In this document: positions 1-13,114 of the stretch, one piece after another | Numbering within the stretch: position 1 is the first letter of the stretch | Layout of the letters: each line of letters opens with the position of its first letter | DNA from: Phaeosaccion multiseriatum | Taxonomy: Eukaryota; Ochrophyta, other classes | Reading direction: 5' to 3' | Assembly (NCBI GenBank): GCA_965112735.1 | Contig: OZ218950.1 | Location: 1,426,001-1,490,000 of the forward strand | Length of the DNA stretch: 64,000 nucleotides | Translations under genes and position numbers: made by a program | The notes under the pieces: model-generated | The model's input: only the letters and a program-made list of their open reading frames with translations | What the model was told of the DNA's origin: nothing | Database searches by the model: none

Positions 1-147
1 ACGAGGAGGTCCCTATGTCAGTGAGCAAATGTCGTCAGAGGGCCTGCGGCTGTGCCACAGTCGAGCAGATCATTCCTACCCCCATCCACTGCCATCTCTC
101 ACTCCAACCTCGTCCACTGCCGTCCTTAACTCCCGCCCCTTCAACTC

Positions 148-3100
148 TCATCCACTGTCATCCACTGCCATCCACTGCCATCCACTGCCATCCACTGCCA
201 TCCCCCCCATCCCTCCCATCCCTTCCATCACTCCCACCCCATCCACACACGCACCTCCATCTGCCTGCCCCGAGCCGAGCACGAGCAGCAGCAGCAGCGC
301 CGTCTCATGCAGTGCAATGTCTCGATAGAGCGGAATGGCAGAGCGGCGATGGGCGGCGTAGTGCTGCTTCATCACTACTGTATCCCCAACTGCTGCATAC
401 CCCTTCTCCTCCTCCTCCTCCTCCTCCTCCTCCTGCTCCTCTTCCTCCTCTTCCTCCTCCTCCTCCTCCTCCTCCTCCTCCTCCTGATCCTCCTCCTCCT
501 CCTCCGCCCCCTGCTCCCACTGCTGCTGCTGCTGCTGCTGTTGCTGCTGCTCCAGCCTCCTCTGCTGCCGCTGAGCAAGGCGATAGGAAGTGACTTCCGC
601 TGGTGGAAGATCCTTCGGGGAAGGAGGCACCGAAGGTGGAGGGGGCTTTTCCTGGCGACGACGACCTCCTGCACCGATATCACCATCATCACCACCACAA
701 CCACCACTGTCAGTTACCTTGACTGGTTTGATGCCCTCCTCACTTTCACTATGGGCAGGAGCAGCAGCACCACCAGCAGCAGCAGCAGCAGCAGTTGGTG
801 ATACAGCAGCAGCGGCAGTGGGCTCGAGTGACTCATCCAGCAGCGAGCCCTGCGAGGAGTATGCATACAAGCGACAGTTGGCCCCGACGCTGCTGCCCCT
901 GTCACTGCTGCTCGGCGCATCGCTATCCGACGACAGCAGCTGCACTGAGGCACCCAAGGCCCCGCTGGACTCCCCTTCACCCCCCCCAGGCGTCCCTTTT
1001 GCTTCGGCTACAGCTCCTGCTGCTCCCACGGCTTGCCCTTCTTCTCCTCCTCCTCCCCCTCCCAACAACCCCAACGAGGGAGCGGAGAAAGACAAGGAGG
1101 ACTGAAGCAGCAGCCGCGGAGAGGAAGAGGAGAAGTCGAACCCCCCCCCCTGCCCCCGCCGATACGCCTGCCCCTGCCCATTCACTGCCATCCCCTGTCC
1201 CCCCTGCTGGAAGTGCGGGCTCTGAAGGTTCATTCTTGGTAGAGAGGTCGTGGCACGAAAGGAGTCAGCGCTTGGTGTGGACTGGATCACGGGCACAATG
1301 TCGAAGCAGCACTCGCTGTCACTGTCATCATCATCATCATCACCACCATCATCACCATCATCATCACTGGATCTACTTCCATCGTCGCTGCATCCACTGC
1401 CATCGCTCTCTCTGCTGTCTCGACTGTCATCATGACGGTTATTGCTGTTGCCGTCTCTGTCACCCTCATCAACACCCTCATCATCATCGACGGCATGCTG
1501 CCGCTCCTCGTGCTGCTGTTGCTGCTGCTGCTGCTTCTTCACGTGTTGGTAATCATCTTCCTCCCCGTCCTCCTCCTCCTCCTCCTCCTCCTCCTCGTCA
1601 TCCTTCCGACTGTGCTCCACCAAGGTCTTGGCGCTGACGCTGCCTCCGCTACCGACCTGTGCGTGTTGGATGCTGCGCGAAGTGCTCATCATCATCAAGT
1701 TGGGCATCTCCTGCCCTCCCAAGTCGGCCGAGCTGGGCGTGTGCAGGTGGAGGGGCGCTTCGCACGCTGCTACGGCCACCTCGGATAGCCCCCCCGGGAC
1801 AGCAGCAACAACATCAGCAACAGCAGGAGCAGCAGTTGGTGACGCCCCAGCAGTTCGTGATACAGCAGGAGCAGCAGCAGCAGCAGCAGCAGCGTCTCTG
1901 CCCACCTCCGACCCGCCATCTGTGACACCGCCATCTGTGAGTCCGCCGCTTGACGTACCCATATTCATGCTTGTGCTCATACTCATCGTCACACTGCTCC
2001 TGGGACTGCTTCGGGCGGTGCTGCGAGAGGTCGAGCGTGCGGTGAGGCGAGCGGTGCCTCGGGCAGTGGAGAGGAGGGGGGGCGGCACCAGCCCAGTGCC
2101 AGGGGAAGGGCAAGGGGCTTTATCACCAACTTCTCCTTCTGCTCTTGCCCCTTCTCCTTCCGGCAAGGAAATGACCGGAGAAGGGGCAAGGGCCAGGGCA
2201 AGGGCAGGGGCAAGAGTAGGACCCGCTCCTCCTATTCCTCCTTGTGCTGCTGCTCCTCCTCCTCCTCCTCCTCCTCCTCCTCCTCCTCCTCCTCCTCCTC
2301 CTCCTCCTCGTGCTCCCGGCAAGGTGATGCCAGTGGAAGGGGCTGTATTACCAACTGCTCCTCCTGGCAAGGTCATGGCAGAGCCGACGATGCGAGAGCG
2401 ACGCTTGCGAGGGCGGACTTGAGCGAGGGTGATGGAGGGGTCTTGGTCACCGTCATCGAACTGAATGGGGGGGGGGGCGAGAGAAGGGAGGGAGAGAGGG
2501 AGATTGAGACATCCAAGGACGGAGGCAGAAAAGCGGACATAGGGAGGGAGGGAGGGAAGTAGACCTGCGAGGTTAACGCTCTTCGCATGACACAAAGGCA
2601 ACGGAGGTAGAAACAGCGCGGCTTGCACCCGCTTGCCTTTAACCTCTCTCCGCCTTGCTCCTGCTGTATCACCAACTTCTGATGCTCAAGGAGGACTCAC
2701 TCACCTTCACGGAGAAGGTGGGTTGTCCATCGGCCGCGGAGAGATGGCAGTCGACGGGCTTGGAAGAGCGGGGGGGGGAAGAGGGGGAGGAAGGGGGAGA
2801 CGAGGAGGAGGAGGAGGAGGAGGTGGAGGGATGGCAGTGGATGGCTTGAATGGTGCCCGGAAACCACCTCGTTTTGCCGGTCTTGGTCACGAAGGCAGCG
2901 TCTACCTCCTGCCCCACCTCATACGTAGCACAGGCATATGGTGCCGGGCCTGTGACTGGTGCTGCCGCTGTATCACCCACACCTGCACTTGTTGCACTCG
3001 TGTTTGCGATAGGAGCCGCAAGGGCGCCTTTCTCTTCCTGGGCGCCGGTGCCGCTACTACTCCTCTTGTAACCCCTTGACATACTGTCTGTGCCAATCGT

Positions 3101-5045
3101 CGTCCTCTTTGCCCCCCCCTCCCAATCCGCAACCTCAGCCAAACCCCTCCCTGCGCTCTCAGCTCTCTCCGCTGCATTCGCATCAGAGGCTGCTACTGCT
3201 GCTGCTGTATCACCAACTGCTACTCCTCCTCCTGCTGCTGCTGCTGCTGCTGCTGCTCTATCATTATCCGCTGTACCGTCGCTGCGCTCCCCTCTCCTCG
3301 CCGCTGTCGAAATGGGCTGGGAGGGCACGATGGCCGCTGGTACGACACCAACAGCACCAGTTGGAGATGTAGCACGGCTACCATTGCCATCACCACCACC
3401 ACCACCACCGTCGCCGCCGCCACCAGCAGCCGATAAATCGACTCCCCCACCGCTGCCTCTTGCTCCTGCGAGTCTATCATATGCACCCTCTGGTGCCATC
3501 TGTGCTCCTGTCGACATGACCACACCCCCTCGGGACTTGCTTTTACTGCGCCCCCTTCTCTTTGCCTCTCTCGTTGTTCTCTTGATCTTGTCCTCGCTCC
3601 GCCTACAATCGTCCCTCGCATCATGCTGCTGCTGTACCACCAACGGCTGCTGCTGCTGCTGCTGTATCACCAACTGCTGAGCCAGCGACATGTCCCTGAT
3701 GCGCCTCTCCTCTCCGATCTCTTGGCCCAGGAAGTGGCACACACGCAAGTCGAAGAGACGCTGTCCCACCAGAGGGTTCGACAGCTGGGATAGGGCTGTG
3801 CAGCAGTTGGTGATACATCAGTGGACGGGAGGTGGTCACACGCCAGTTGGTGGTACATTTAGTGATACAGCAGAACTTGGTCATACAACAGTTGGCAAGA
3901 GGGAAGGCGTAAAGGACACATTTACGGCGGCACGAGTGGATAGACTCTTCCTTGACTTATACACATGGCACGCACGCGCACACGCAGGCACCCACACACG
4001 CCCCTGTCATTGACTTACCCAGTAGCACGCGAAGATGACCTCGACAGAGCTCAGCGTCGTCGACGGCCTCAGAAGAAGAAGACGAAGGTTCATCATCATC
4101 ACCAACAGCCACGCGTTGTGATTGTTGCGGTGTTTTTGCTAGGCGCCGTTGGTCCCTCCGGTAGAGGCGTAAGAAGGCAAGGTAGTGAGGGGGGACGTGC
4201 AGCTCAGGGCACACGGGCGAAGAGGAGGGCGAGGGCCGCTCCGCTCCCTCCTCCTCCTCCTCCTCCTCCTCCTCTCCTACCCCGGCTCGGATATCTCCCC
4301 CTCCAGTGAGGGTGGCCCGCCGTTTGGCTCCTGCTACTCGTCCCCACAGAAGGAAGAAACGCTCGCTAAGATGCAAGAAGCCGTGCAGCAGCAAGCGATG
4401 GATCCCCGTTTGCCCCTCCTCCTCCTCGCCCTCCTCCTCCCCCTCCTCCTCCCCCTCCCCCTCCTCCTCCTCCACCTCCCCCTCGTCCTCCATCCCAGCG
4501 CCCCTCCCTCCTTGCTGACGGCGTGGTGGGGCTGTATCACCAACCCGTGCTGCGCCACCCCCCCCGTTCCCACCACCACCGCTGCTGCTACTGCTGCTGC
4601 TGTCGCCCCCCCGTAGTCGTCTTGCCCCCTCGGGTCTCCTCCTTCCCCCCCTGGATCGTCTCCGTTGTCCGACGACGCGTAGCACACACCCCTCCTGCTG
4701 GAAGAGAGGCAAACACGCGGAGAGCACCCCTCGAATGGCCTGGGCTGAAGCGGACCCATATACGTCTCCTCCTCCCTGCCCATATGCCCGTTCTACTCCC
4801 TGCCCATATGCCTCTCCTCCCTGTCCTCCTCCTCTTCTATGACCGGCATTCCCACCTCCAACCCCACACCTCCTCTCCCAGAGCAGTTCGCATCGTTGCA
4901 ACATGGCGCCCAAGCAAGACAGCAACTCCATACACAACGACCGCAGGAGAGGAGGAGGAGGAGCACAAGTACTTGAACGGGTGGGACTATTAGGACCAAG
5001 AGGAGTAGGTGAAGGTTTCCATGATGATGATGGTGATGATGATGG

Positions 5046-5107
<62 letters not shown>

Positions 5108-6402
5108 GCACACCTCCTTCTCCTGGTCCTGATCCCTTATGCATCACCGACGGTAAGGGCGTCAACAACAACGCCAGCCACGTAAGGAGTGCGACAAGAG
5201 AGTGAACCGCGCCGATCTCGGGGGTAGCGAGGTCCGTGAGAAGTGAGACGGCGTGGTGCTCCTGCCAGTTGTGAGTGTTCCATGAGGAGGGGCTTTGGAG
5301 CACCATAGAGAGGGCCCTGCGGTGGTGGTAGGGACAGTGGGTAGGGAGGGAGGGGAGGGAGGGGAGGGAGGGGAGGGAGGGGAGAGAGGGGAGAGAGGGG
5401 AGGGAGGGGAGGGAGGGGAGGGAGTGGAGGGAGGGGAGGGAAGGGAGGGAGGGGAGGGAGGGGAGGGAGGGGAGGGAGGGGAGGGAGGGGAGGGAGGGGA
5501 GGGAGGGGGGGAGGGGGGGGGGGAAGGGAGGGGAGGGAGGGGAGGGAGGGGAGAGAGGGGAGAGAGGGGAGAGAGGGGAGAGAGGGGAGGGAGGGGAGGG
5601 GGAGAGGGAGCGGGATAAGAATGGCAGACTAGACTAGACGCAACTGATGACGACTACATCACCACAGCCACCACTGACACCCACCCACCACATCTCAGCA
5701 GCTCTCGGGCGTGTCGATGTCGATCAGTTCCATATTTAATCGGCAATCAGGTGAAACTGAGATCACCCCTCGCTCCACCTACCTCAGTAGCTCTAGGACG
5801 AAGGGGATCCTCACGGCCATCATCGCGGCGCTAAAGTGCATTGCTGCAGCAGTTGGTGAAACAGAGTGACTTTTCACGTCACCACTGCCGCTGTAGGCAC
5901 CCTCCTCTTCCTCCTTTTCCTCCTCCACGCCCGCCCCTGCCCCCTCCTCTCTCTGCTTCTCCTTTTGCTGCTTCTCCTCCTCCAGTTCTCCCTCCTCCTG
6001 CGCCCCCCCTTCTCGCCTCGCCACCACTGGCACTGGTCGACAGCACGGCACGAGCAGCGCCAACAGAGCCCGGCCTATTGTGTCTACAGTCCAATCCCAG
6101 TCATCGCCATTGGTGATGCTCATGTTGTTGTCATCTGCTACGCACTCGCCCCCACCAACACGTGGAGTAGCAGCAGCAGCAGCAGGAGGAGCAGTAGCGC
6201 CAACCGCTGAAGTAGCAGTGGGTGATACAGCAGCAGCCAACTGCAAAACCTCCCGCAGCAGGCCAGCTAGCAGGGTCTGTTCACAGAGCACTTGACTGCT
6301 CGCTTCAAGGCGGCGGAGTACCAACATGGCCGCAGCCGTTGTCGTCTCTGTGACCCCTTGCTGTGCTCCTCCTTTTTCTGCTGCTCCCGCAAATACTGAT
6401 GC

Positions 6403-6497
<95 letters not shown>

Positions 6498-9400
6498 CTG
6501 ATGATGATGATGATGATGATGATAGCACTGACGCAGACGGAGGCTGCCCCACGCCCCGGCGAGTGTCGCTCTCCCTTCGTACCAGTGCTGCCCATGTCGT
6601 AAGCAGACCCATCTTCACCGTCTCTGGAGAGAGCCCCACCAGGCCCCGCTCTAACATGGCAGTTGGTGATACAGGAGCAGCACACCCTTCGCCCTCGTGC
6701 CCCTCCTGCTGCCCCTGCCCGCCCTGCTGGCCTCTCTTCTCCCCCCTCTCGCCCCCCTCCCCCTCGAGCAAGCCTTGCTCGACCTGTTCGGCCCACGCAC
6801 GGCAAAGCCTCTCTCTGACGAGAGCACTCGCTTCATCCATGGTGACGTCTGCTCCTGCTCCTTCCCCCAAGAGCACCAACGCCTTCCGCGCAGATGGCAA
6901 CCAATGCCAACACGGCACAAACTTAGCGACTTTCTCATGTTCTTCAGCTTGCTCTCCTCCACCTAGCCGCAGTTTCTCCTCCTCCCCTCCCCTTCCTTCC
7001 CCTCCTTCTCCCCCTTCTTCTTCCCTACCATTGTTTTGGACTATCCTTCCTGCGCTGCATTGCTTCGCGAGGGCAAAGGCCCACGACAGCGCAGACACCC
7101 TCCCTCTTGTCTTCGCTACAGGAAGGGCCTTGAACCCCTTCTTCTTCTTCTCCTCCTCCTTCTCCTCCTCCTCCTCCTCCTCCTCCTCCTCTCCCTCGTG
7201 ATCCTCCTCCTCCGTCTCCTCCCTTTCCCTTCTCCTCCTCTTCATCGCTTCCTTTCCTTCCCTTTCGCCGGCTGATGACGGGACACTCTGCCCCTGAGCT
7301 GACGGCTGATGATATGTTTCCGTGTCGTCATTACTCACCAGTGCAGATCGTTCGTGTGCAATCACACCCCACAGATCGGTCATGGTGAAGCTTTGGCCGA
7401 GTCTGCACAGCACACACACACACACGTACGCGCACACACATATACACACAGTGGCGTTGTTCCGCGGGTAAGCTCACAGCTGCGCTGAATGAGCAAATGG
7501 AAACACAAACTCAAACCACACGCGCACCCGCCCACATATCACAGATCCTGACACCCGCTTCTACCCACTTCCCCACTACACACCTTCGAGCGGCGTCATC
7601 CAATCGAGCAGTGGCAGTGAGAGTGGTCAGAGGCCGGGCATGTGACTGGGACTGCATCACCAACCGCTGGGGCTGGGGTTGGAGCTGCCCTGATCGCTCC
7701 TGAGGCTCACGCACACACGAAGCAGAAGCTGTCGCGGCAACAGCAGTTGGTGATACAGCAGTAGCAACAGCAGCAGTGGTAGCAGTAGCGCTTGGGCTTA
7801 CATGACTCCCCAGATGACTGCGACTGCTGCTGCTGGTGTCAGGACTGCCAAAGAAGTGCGAAGACTGCTGCCCTTGGCCTTGACCAACGCCGCCCTGGTG
7901 TACGACCAATGGCTGCACTTGCTGCTGACCCTGGCCCTGTCCCTGTCCCTGCCCCAGACGATGATGCCTGTCGTCCGCCCCCCCCACCCTCGCCGGCGCC
8001 GGACTGAGGCTCCGCTCAAAGCGCCGAGAGTCTCGAGTAGTGAAGGAAGCAGGGGTCAGCAACAAGCCGCTCGTTGGTGTCAGGACTCTCACCAAGGACG
8101 AAGGGGAATGGCTTAGGCACAGGCCTGCGCTGCGGCCGCTGGCCAAACTCCGGAGACCCATGACGCTTCTCGACGAAAATCCTCCTCCTCCTCCCCCTCC
8201 TCCTCCTGCTGCTGCTGCTGCTCGCCCTTCGCTTCTCCCTCTCGCCCCCGAAGAGTTGCCCCCTCCTGCCCAGGTCTTCATCAATCGGTCTCCGCCCCCC
8301 CCCGTCGTGCTACCCTCGCCTCCTCCTCGACTCGGATACACTCCTCCTTCTCCTGCCCGAGCGCTGGTCGGGAGATGCAGACTCAGGCAGGGCCGCTTGG
8401 GTGCCGCTCCTACCCCTCCTTGGGCACCCTCCCCCAACTTAGTGGAGGAGGAGAGGCCCAACTTGTTGAGGCGTAGCAGGGGAATGACGCACGGGCGAGG
8501 TGAGGGCGAAGCGGAAGCGTAGTATGACACCACATGCCCACCCAGGGCAGTTGGTGATACAGCAGCTGATGATACAGCAGTTGGTGATACAGCATCGTAC
8601 TCCTCCTCCTGGTGCTCCTCCTCACCATCACCACTCTGCGTTGTGTCCTTGTGCGTGTGCGGCGTGCCCACAGGCGAGTGCGACGCATGACGCAAGACGC
8701 GCATGGTGGACGGCACAGAAGACGCGCACACAGATAGCGCAGAGCCGCCCTGCTCCTCTTCTTCCCTTGACATGACCATACCTGGAGCGAAGAGGGAGGG
8801 TAGCATGTCGTCGCTGAGCATGCCTGTACCCATATCCAGAACACTCACTCCATCGACTTCACATGTCGCCCTGTCTCTGTCTCTACCTCTCTCTATGCCT
8901 CCTCCCCCTCCTCTGGGCCCCGTTGCTTCCTCCACAGGCAGGATCCCTAGTCCGTGCGCAATGACATTGGCCGGCCAGTGACAAGGAGCAGCCGTCCTTC
9001 TGCTCTTCCTCTTTCCCTTCTTCTTTCTCTTCCGTTTGGCTCCGGTCCCCCCCTTTCGCCTCCCTTCCTCTTCCCCTTCCTCTTCCTCCTCCTGCTGCTC
9101 CTCCTCCTGCTCCTGCTCCTCCTCCTGCTGCTGCTGCTGCTGCTGCTGCTGTATCACCAATTGTTGCTGTCCTGGCGCAGCACTTGTCAGGAGTAATGTT
9201 GACATACTGGTGGTTCGGGTTTTCGGTGAGCGTCGCCAGCAAGGGGCAGGGCCCAGAGGCCGGAGCAGTTCCTCATGAATCACTTCGTGAAGCGCCTCGA
9301 GAGCCCCGCTCTGCAGCAAGAATGCGACGATGGAGTCCCTTCCTCGTCTTCTTCTTCCCTCATTCACTGCCATCCGCATCTTAACTCCCGCCCGTCTCTG

Positions 9401-10196
9401 GTCACCATCTGCCCCCCCCTCCTGCTCCTCCTCCTGCTCCTCCTGCTCCTGCTCCTGCTCCTCCTCCTCCCCCCCCCCCTCCTCTTCCTTCTCCTCCTTC
9501 TCCTCCGCCTCCTTCTCCTCCCCCATCCCCTCGTCCTGCCCCTCATCTCCATCGTCGTGTATGTCGTATGTATCATCGTCTCGCTGCAGGAGAGCGGCCA
9601 ATGCGACGGACATATCCCAGCGGGGAAGGGCCTTCAAGCACGCCCACCACATGTCCAATGCCTCTCTCACCCCCTCCGGAGTTGCCCCCTCGGAGATTGC
9701 CCCCTCGGAGATTGCCCCCTTGGGGGATGCCCGCTCGGGGATGCCCCCCTCAGAGGTTGCCCGCACCTGGAGCTCCCAGCACCGGACCAGAAGCAGACGA
9801 CAGCAGCGTGCCTGGCCTTGGCTTCTGGCCTGTCCGCTTTCATCCTCCGCATCTAGCAACTGCTGTAAGAGCCGCCGCAAGACTGCTTCACTCCGGCACC
9901 ACGCCAACACGGCGCTGGTCGGGGCAAGTAGTACGGCTTGGGGTGTGTTGGGAAGGGCCAGAGACCCAAGCTGCTGAGGAGCGTCGCCGTTACCGTCCCG
10001 CCCCTCTTGGAGGACACTGCAGCTCCCCCCTTCAGCTGCACCAGTTGGTGAGACGGCAGTTCCACCACCGACGACGACAGGCCCACCGCGGAAACCCTTG
10101 GAGGTAGCTGTGATCACCTGAGCTGGTGCTGTATCACCACTTGATGCGGGTAGAGTAGACGTGTCCTCCACGCGACTCTTACCCCTCCTCCTCCTC

Positions 10197-10256
<60 letters not shown>

Positions 10257-10606
10257 TTGGTGTCAGGACTGCCGCTGCTCTTGAGAGCGCTCTCAATGGG
10301 TAGCACCCTACTCGAGGACAAGAGTCGTGCGGTGCGCCTGCGCTTCCCTCCTCCCCTTCCCCCCCCCCTTGGTCCTCCTCTTGGCGTGCGTCTTTCACCA
10401 CCACCACTCTCCTCCTCCTCCTCCTCCTCCTCCTTCTCAACCCTGCCTGCGGAGAGAACTTCGAGCAGTATCGGGTGGTGCCACCGTCCATCATCATCAC
10501 CAGCAGCAGTTGGTGATACAGCAACAGCAGGAGTAGCAGTAGCCAGACCAACGCGAGAGTCGGTAGAGTAGCAGGAGGGTAAGAGGGTGGTGTATCCAGC
10601 ACATGA

Positions 10607-10647
<41 letters not shown>

Positions 10648-10827
10648 ATGATGATGAGTGTGAGTCTGCACGGCAGTGGTGAGAAATACTTGGGCTCTTC
10701 CAGCGGAGGCGAAGAAAGTCAATCTCACGAGGAGGGCCTGGGTCTGGTCCCCTCCCGGTCTCTCTCTGCGAGCGCTCCTTCTGTCTCTTGGCTATTGCCC
10801 CCCACCCCCCACCCCACCCCCTCCTCG

Positions 10828-10868
<41 letters not shown>

Positions 10869-12988
10869 TCCTTCTCCTGCTGTATCACCAACTGCCGCTC
10901 CTGCTCACTGTCTCCTACTCGCGCGTCCCTGTCGCCTGTTCCTCCCTCGCCTCCCACCCCCCCTGCTTCTCGCCCCCTCGCCGCCCTCTCCTGATCCTCA
11001 CTTTCCTGTGGTGATGGTGGCAACCGCAGCAGCCTCTCTCGCTTCTCCACAAGCCACGCCGTGCGAAACTCATACTCACCGGCGCTGCTGCTGCTGCTGC
11101 CGCTGGTGGTGGTGGTGGTGGTGTTGCGGTTACTGCTCCTGTCAATCTGGGCTGAAAGATGGGCCACCGTGCCCCACAAACATCTGTCTCGTCTCCCTCC
11201 TCCTTCTCCTCCACCTCCACCCCCTTCCCTGTTGCTGTCCTCCAATGTGGCACTGTACACAGTGAGCCCCGTGGAGTGTAATCGTGTAGTGTAAAGGAGG
11301 GATGCTTCCTCCTGTCCTCCTCCTCCTCCTCCTCCTCCTCCTCCTCCTCCTCCTCCTCCTGTAGCTAACCTTCCCTCTTCTTGTTGTCGTTGTTGTCGCG
11401 GCGGATCCAGGGAGAGCGGAAGCAGGCCGCACAGGATATCTTTCACATCCTCCTCTTGAGCACAAGCGGTGGTGGTGGCAGCCCCAGCTACAGCCCCCTC
11501 TTTGTTGTCACCACCTATCCCACTTGGGAGGGAGAGTGGACCCAACTTCTCCAACGCCCTTTGCAGGCAGACCAGAGGAGGCACTGCTGTACCACCAACT
11601 GTCGATGCTGTACCGACGTCCACATCAAGAAGGGACAGCAGACACTCGAAGAGTCCCCTCGGTAGGTACCAGCGCTCGACGGCATCAGGTGGGTTGCTGC
11701 AAGAAGCTTCGCTGCCCTCGGCCTCGTCATCCTCTCTCCCCATCTCCTCCCTTCCCTCCACCTCCTGCTGCTGCTTCTGGTCCTTCTCCTCCTCCTCCTC
11801 CTCCGCCTTCTCTTCCTTCCCCTTCCCCCTGTCCCTCTCGCCACTTAGCCCATTGCCACCGCCATCCTTGGTGTGTCCATCCCTCTCGTCGCTGCTGTCT
11901 CTCCAAAGTAGAGACTGTAAATCTGCTGCGAAGGGTATCTGCATGAAAAGTGGTCGTCTCCTGTCGCTATTGCTGCTACTGCTGCTGCTACGTCTCGCTG
12001 AAGTACCACTACCACCACATGCAGCACTGCTGTCGCCCGCCTTCCCACTACTCTCCATCCCCTCTTGGCCCAATCTCAAGCAAAGTAAGAGTAAGGGAGG
12101 TGGACACGTCGGCCCCAACGCCAACGGAGAAGAGGGTAGGGAGCGAGTAGCTCTGCGTGAAGAAAGCCTCCTGAAAAGGCGTCCTGTGAGTGATCGGCCT
12201 TTTCTGCCAGCAGCCTGGGACGCCGCATCAGCACTCGTATCTGGGAGCTTCCCCTCGTTCGTCGCGCTGAAGCCGCCTCCTCCTCGTCCTTCCCCTGGCA
12301 CGGCTTGTATGCCCCGCTTGTGTCCCTCCCCAGCCCTCTCCTCCACCACCTGGTCTTTGCATGTTGATGCTGTTGCTGCTGCTGCTGCTGCCGCATCCAC
12401 GTTAGACAAACCTGTCTTCCAGGCCTTCTCCTCTTCTTCTTCTTCCTCCTCCTCCTCCTCCTCCTCCTCCTCCTCCTCCTCCTCCTTCTCCTCGACCTCC
12501 TCCTCCTCCTCCTCCTCCTCCTCCTCAAAAGGCCTCGGCTCCGCAAGAAGGGCGAGAAATCCGGGTTGAAGGCCGTCGCTGCAAGACAGTGGATTCTCAG
12601 AGCAGTACTTCGTTAATGCCTCTCCATCGCGCACCACCAGAAGCGGTAAAGAGGTCATGAGGGCGACGTGATCTCTCTCCTGCACCTGTTCCACCGCCTC
12701 TTTGGAAGTACGTTCGGCAGCAGGGGCAATAGAGAGAGCTGCAGCCTCGTTCGAGTGTCTCGATACGAAGGATCGAGGACTATATGTCGCCTCCAGTCTA
12801 TACTTGGCCCACGAGCCTCTGCTGGCGCGCAGAGAGAGGCGAGACGCCTTCTTCTTGACGGCATCGAGCAGAGCTTTAGGGCGACCGCTAGTGGTGCTGC
12901 TACTGATGCCACCCGCAGCACTACCGGGTCTCGATCCTGGGAGCAGAACCCCGTTGAATACCAACAAGCCTTGCTGCTTGCCCTCCAT
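148..12988 (-). CDS. Giant low-complexity-rich solenoid-like protein with a Tudor domain (gene A)
   Basis: I do not recognise the family. Five exons join in frame: 12988-7584, 7402-5783, 5316-4019, 3795-2705 and 2460-148, giving about 3,908 residues. The first ATG is at 12988; the open frame above it lacks ATG. Exons 1-4 carry scattered Leu-rich helical blocks typical of ARM/HEAT solenoids (for example around 12900-12500, 9900-9200, 6900-6300 and 5300-3700), separated by long Ser, Glu, Gln and Gly runs. The exon 4/5 junction builds a Tudor-like barrel: VGQEVDAAF, then RWFPGTIQ, then FSVKFDDGD and LAQVRPRKRR. A Ser/Pro-rich insertion of about 35 residues lies between the strands. The exon 5 tail is disordered with poly-Gln/Glu runs. 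The 3' end is uncertain: the last residues come from a 10-bp repeat, and a donor-like GGAG|GTGCGT near 258 could splice to an exon beyond the window. A chromatin or scaffold role is only inference from the Tudor fold. Confidence 0.6.
2461..2704 (-). other. Intron 4 of gene A, inside the Tudor domain
   Basis: The donor is GTGAAG|GTGAGTGAG and the acceptor CCATTCAG|TTCGATGAC, phase 0. Splicing restores FSVKFDDGD, the core of the Tudor barrel, which supports the junction. A diverged 15-mer repeat copy lies near the donor at 2664-2678. Confidence 0.75.
3796..4018 (-). other. Intron 3 of gene A with 15-mer repeat copies at its 3' end
   Basis: The donor is CTACTGG|GTAAGTCAAT and the acceptor CTGCTGCACAG|CCCTATCC, phase 1. 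At least three diverged copies of the 15-mer (3804-3818, 3844-3858 and around 3865-3895) fill the 3' half, and the last one abuts the acceptor. Confidence 0.65.
5022..5106 (+). repeat. (GAT)n microsatellite, poly-Ser in gene A
   Basis: About 26 GAT triplets in exon 3. A longer one at 6401-6522 in exon 2 also encodes Ser on the minus strand. Confidence 0.9.
5317..5782 (-). other. Intron 2 of gene A with a very long polypyrimidine tract
   Basis: The donor is CTGAG|GTAGGTGG and the acceptor CACCGCAG|GGCCCTC, phase 2. About 280 bp (5331-5612) is (GGGA)n on the plus strand, so in the transcript it is CCCTCCCCTCCC and ends close to the acceptor. It works as an oversized pyrimidine tract or is neutral filler. 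Confidence 0.75.
6401..6522 (+). repeat. (GAT)n microsatellite in exon 2 of gene A
   Basis: Roughly 40 near-perfect triplets, read as poly-Ser in the gene A frame. Confidence 0.9.
7403..7583 (-). other. Intron 1 of gene A
   Basis: The donor CTCGAAG|GTGTGT and the acceptor CTGTGCAG|ACTCGG join phase-2 exons and give DDAARR-LGQSFTMTD. A (TG)n run immediately precedes the acceptor. Confidence 0.65.
8548..8592 (+). repeat. Three head-to-tail 15-mer units
   Basis: Two perfect CAGTTGGTGATACAG units flank one diverged unit, CAGCTGATGATACAG, with no spacer. They are in exon 1 of gene A and encode two AVSPTA-type motifs. Confidence 0.9.
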
Positions 12989-13114
12989 CTTTACTTCCGT
13001 GTGATACGATACGCCGCCGAGCCAACCGCCCGAGAGGGGACTGAAACTGAAACTGGTTTTGCCCAAATTGTTGTCGCAAATCGGCCGGCTCACGCGAAGG
13101 GAAGCACGTCTGCC
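12989..13114. promoter_or_regulatory. Shared 126-bp head-to-head promoter of genes A and B
   Basis: The start codons of A (minus) and B (plus) are only 126 bp apart. Both 5' UTRs and promoters must fit here or overlap the coding DNA. No TATA box is evident. This is inferred from gene positions only. Confidence 0.45.

Noticed and set aside
6326-7201. Plus-strand frame with poly-Asp or poly-Met
   Set aside because: It reads the antisense of gene A exon 2 and its (GAT)n microsatellite.
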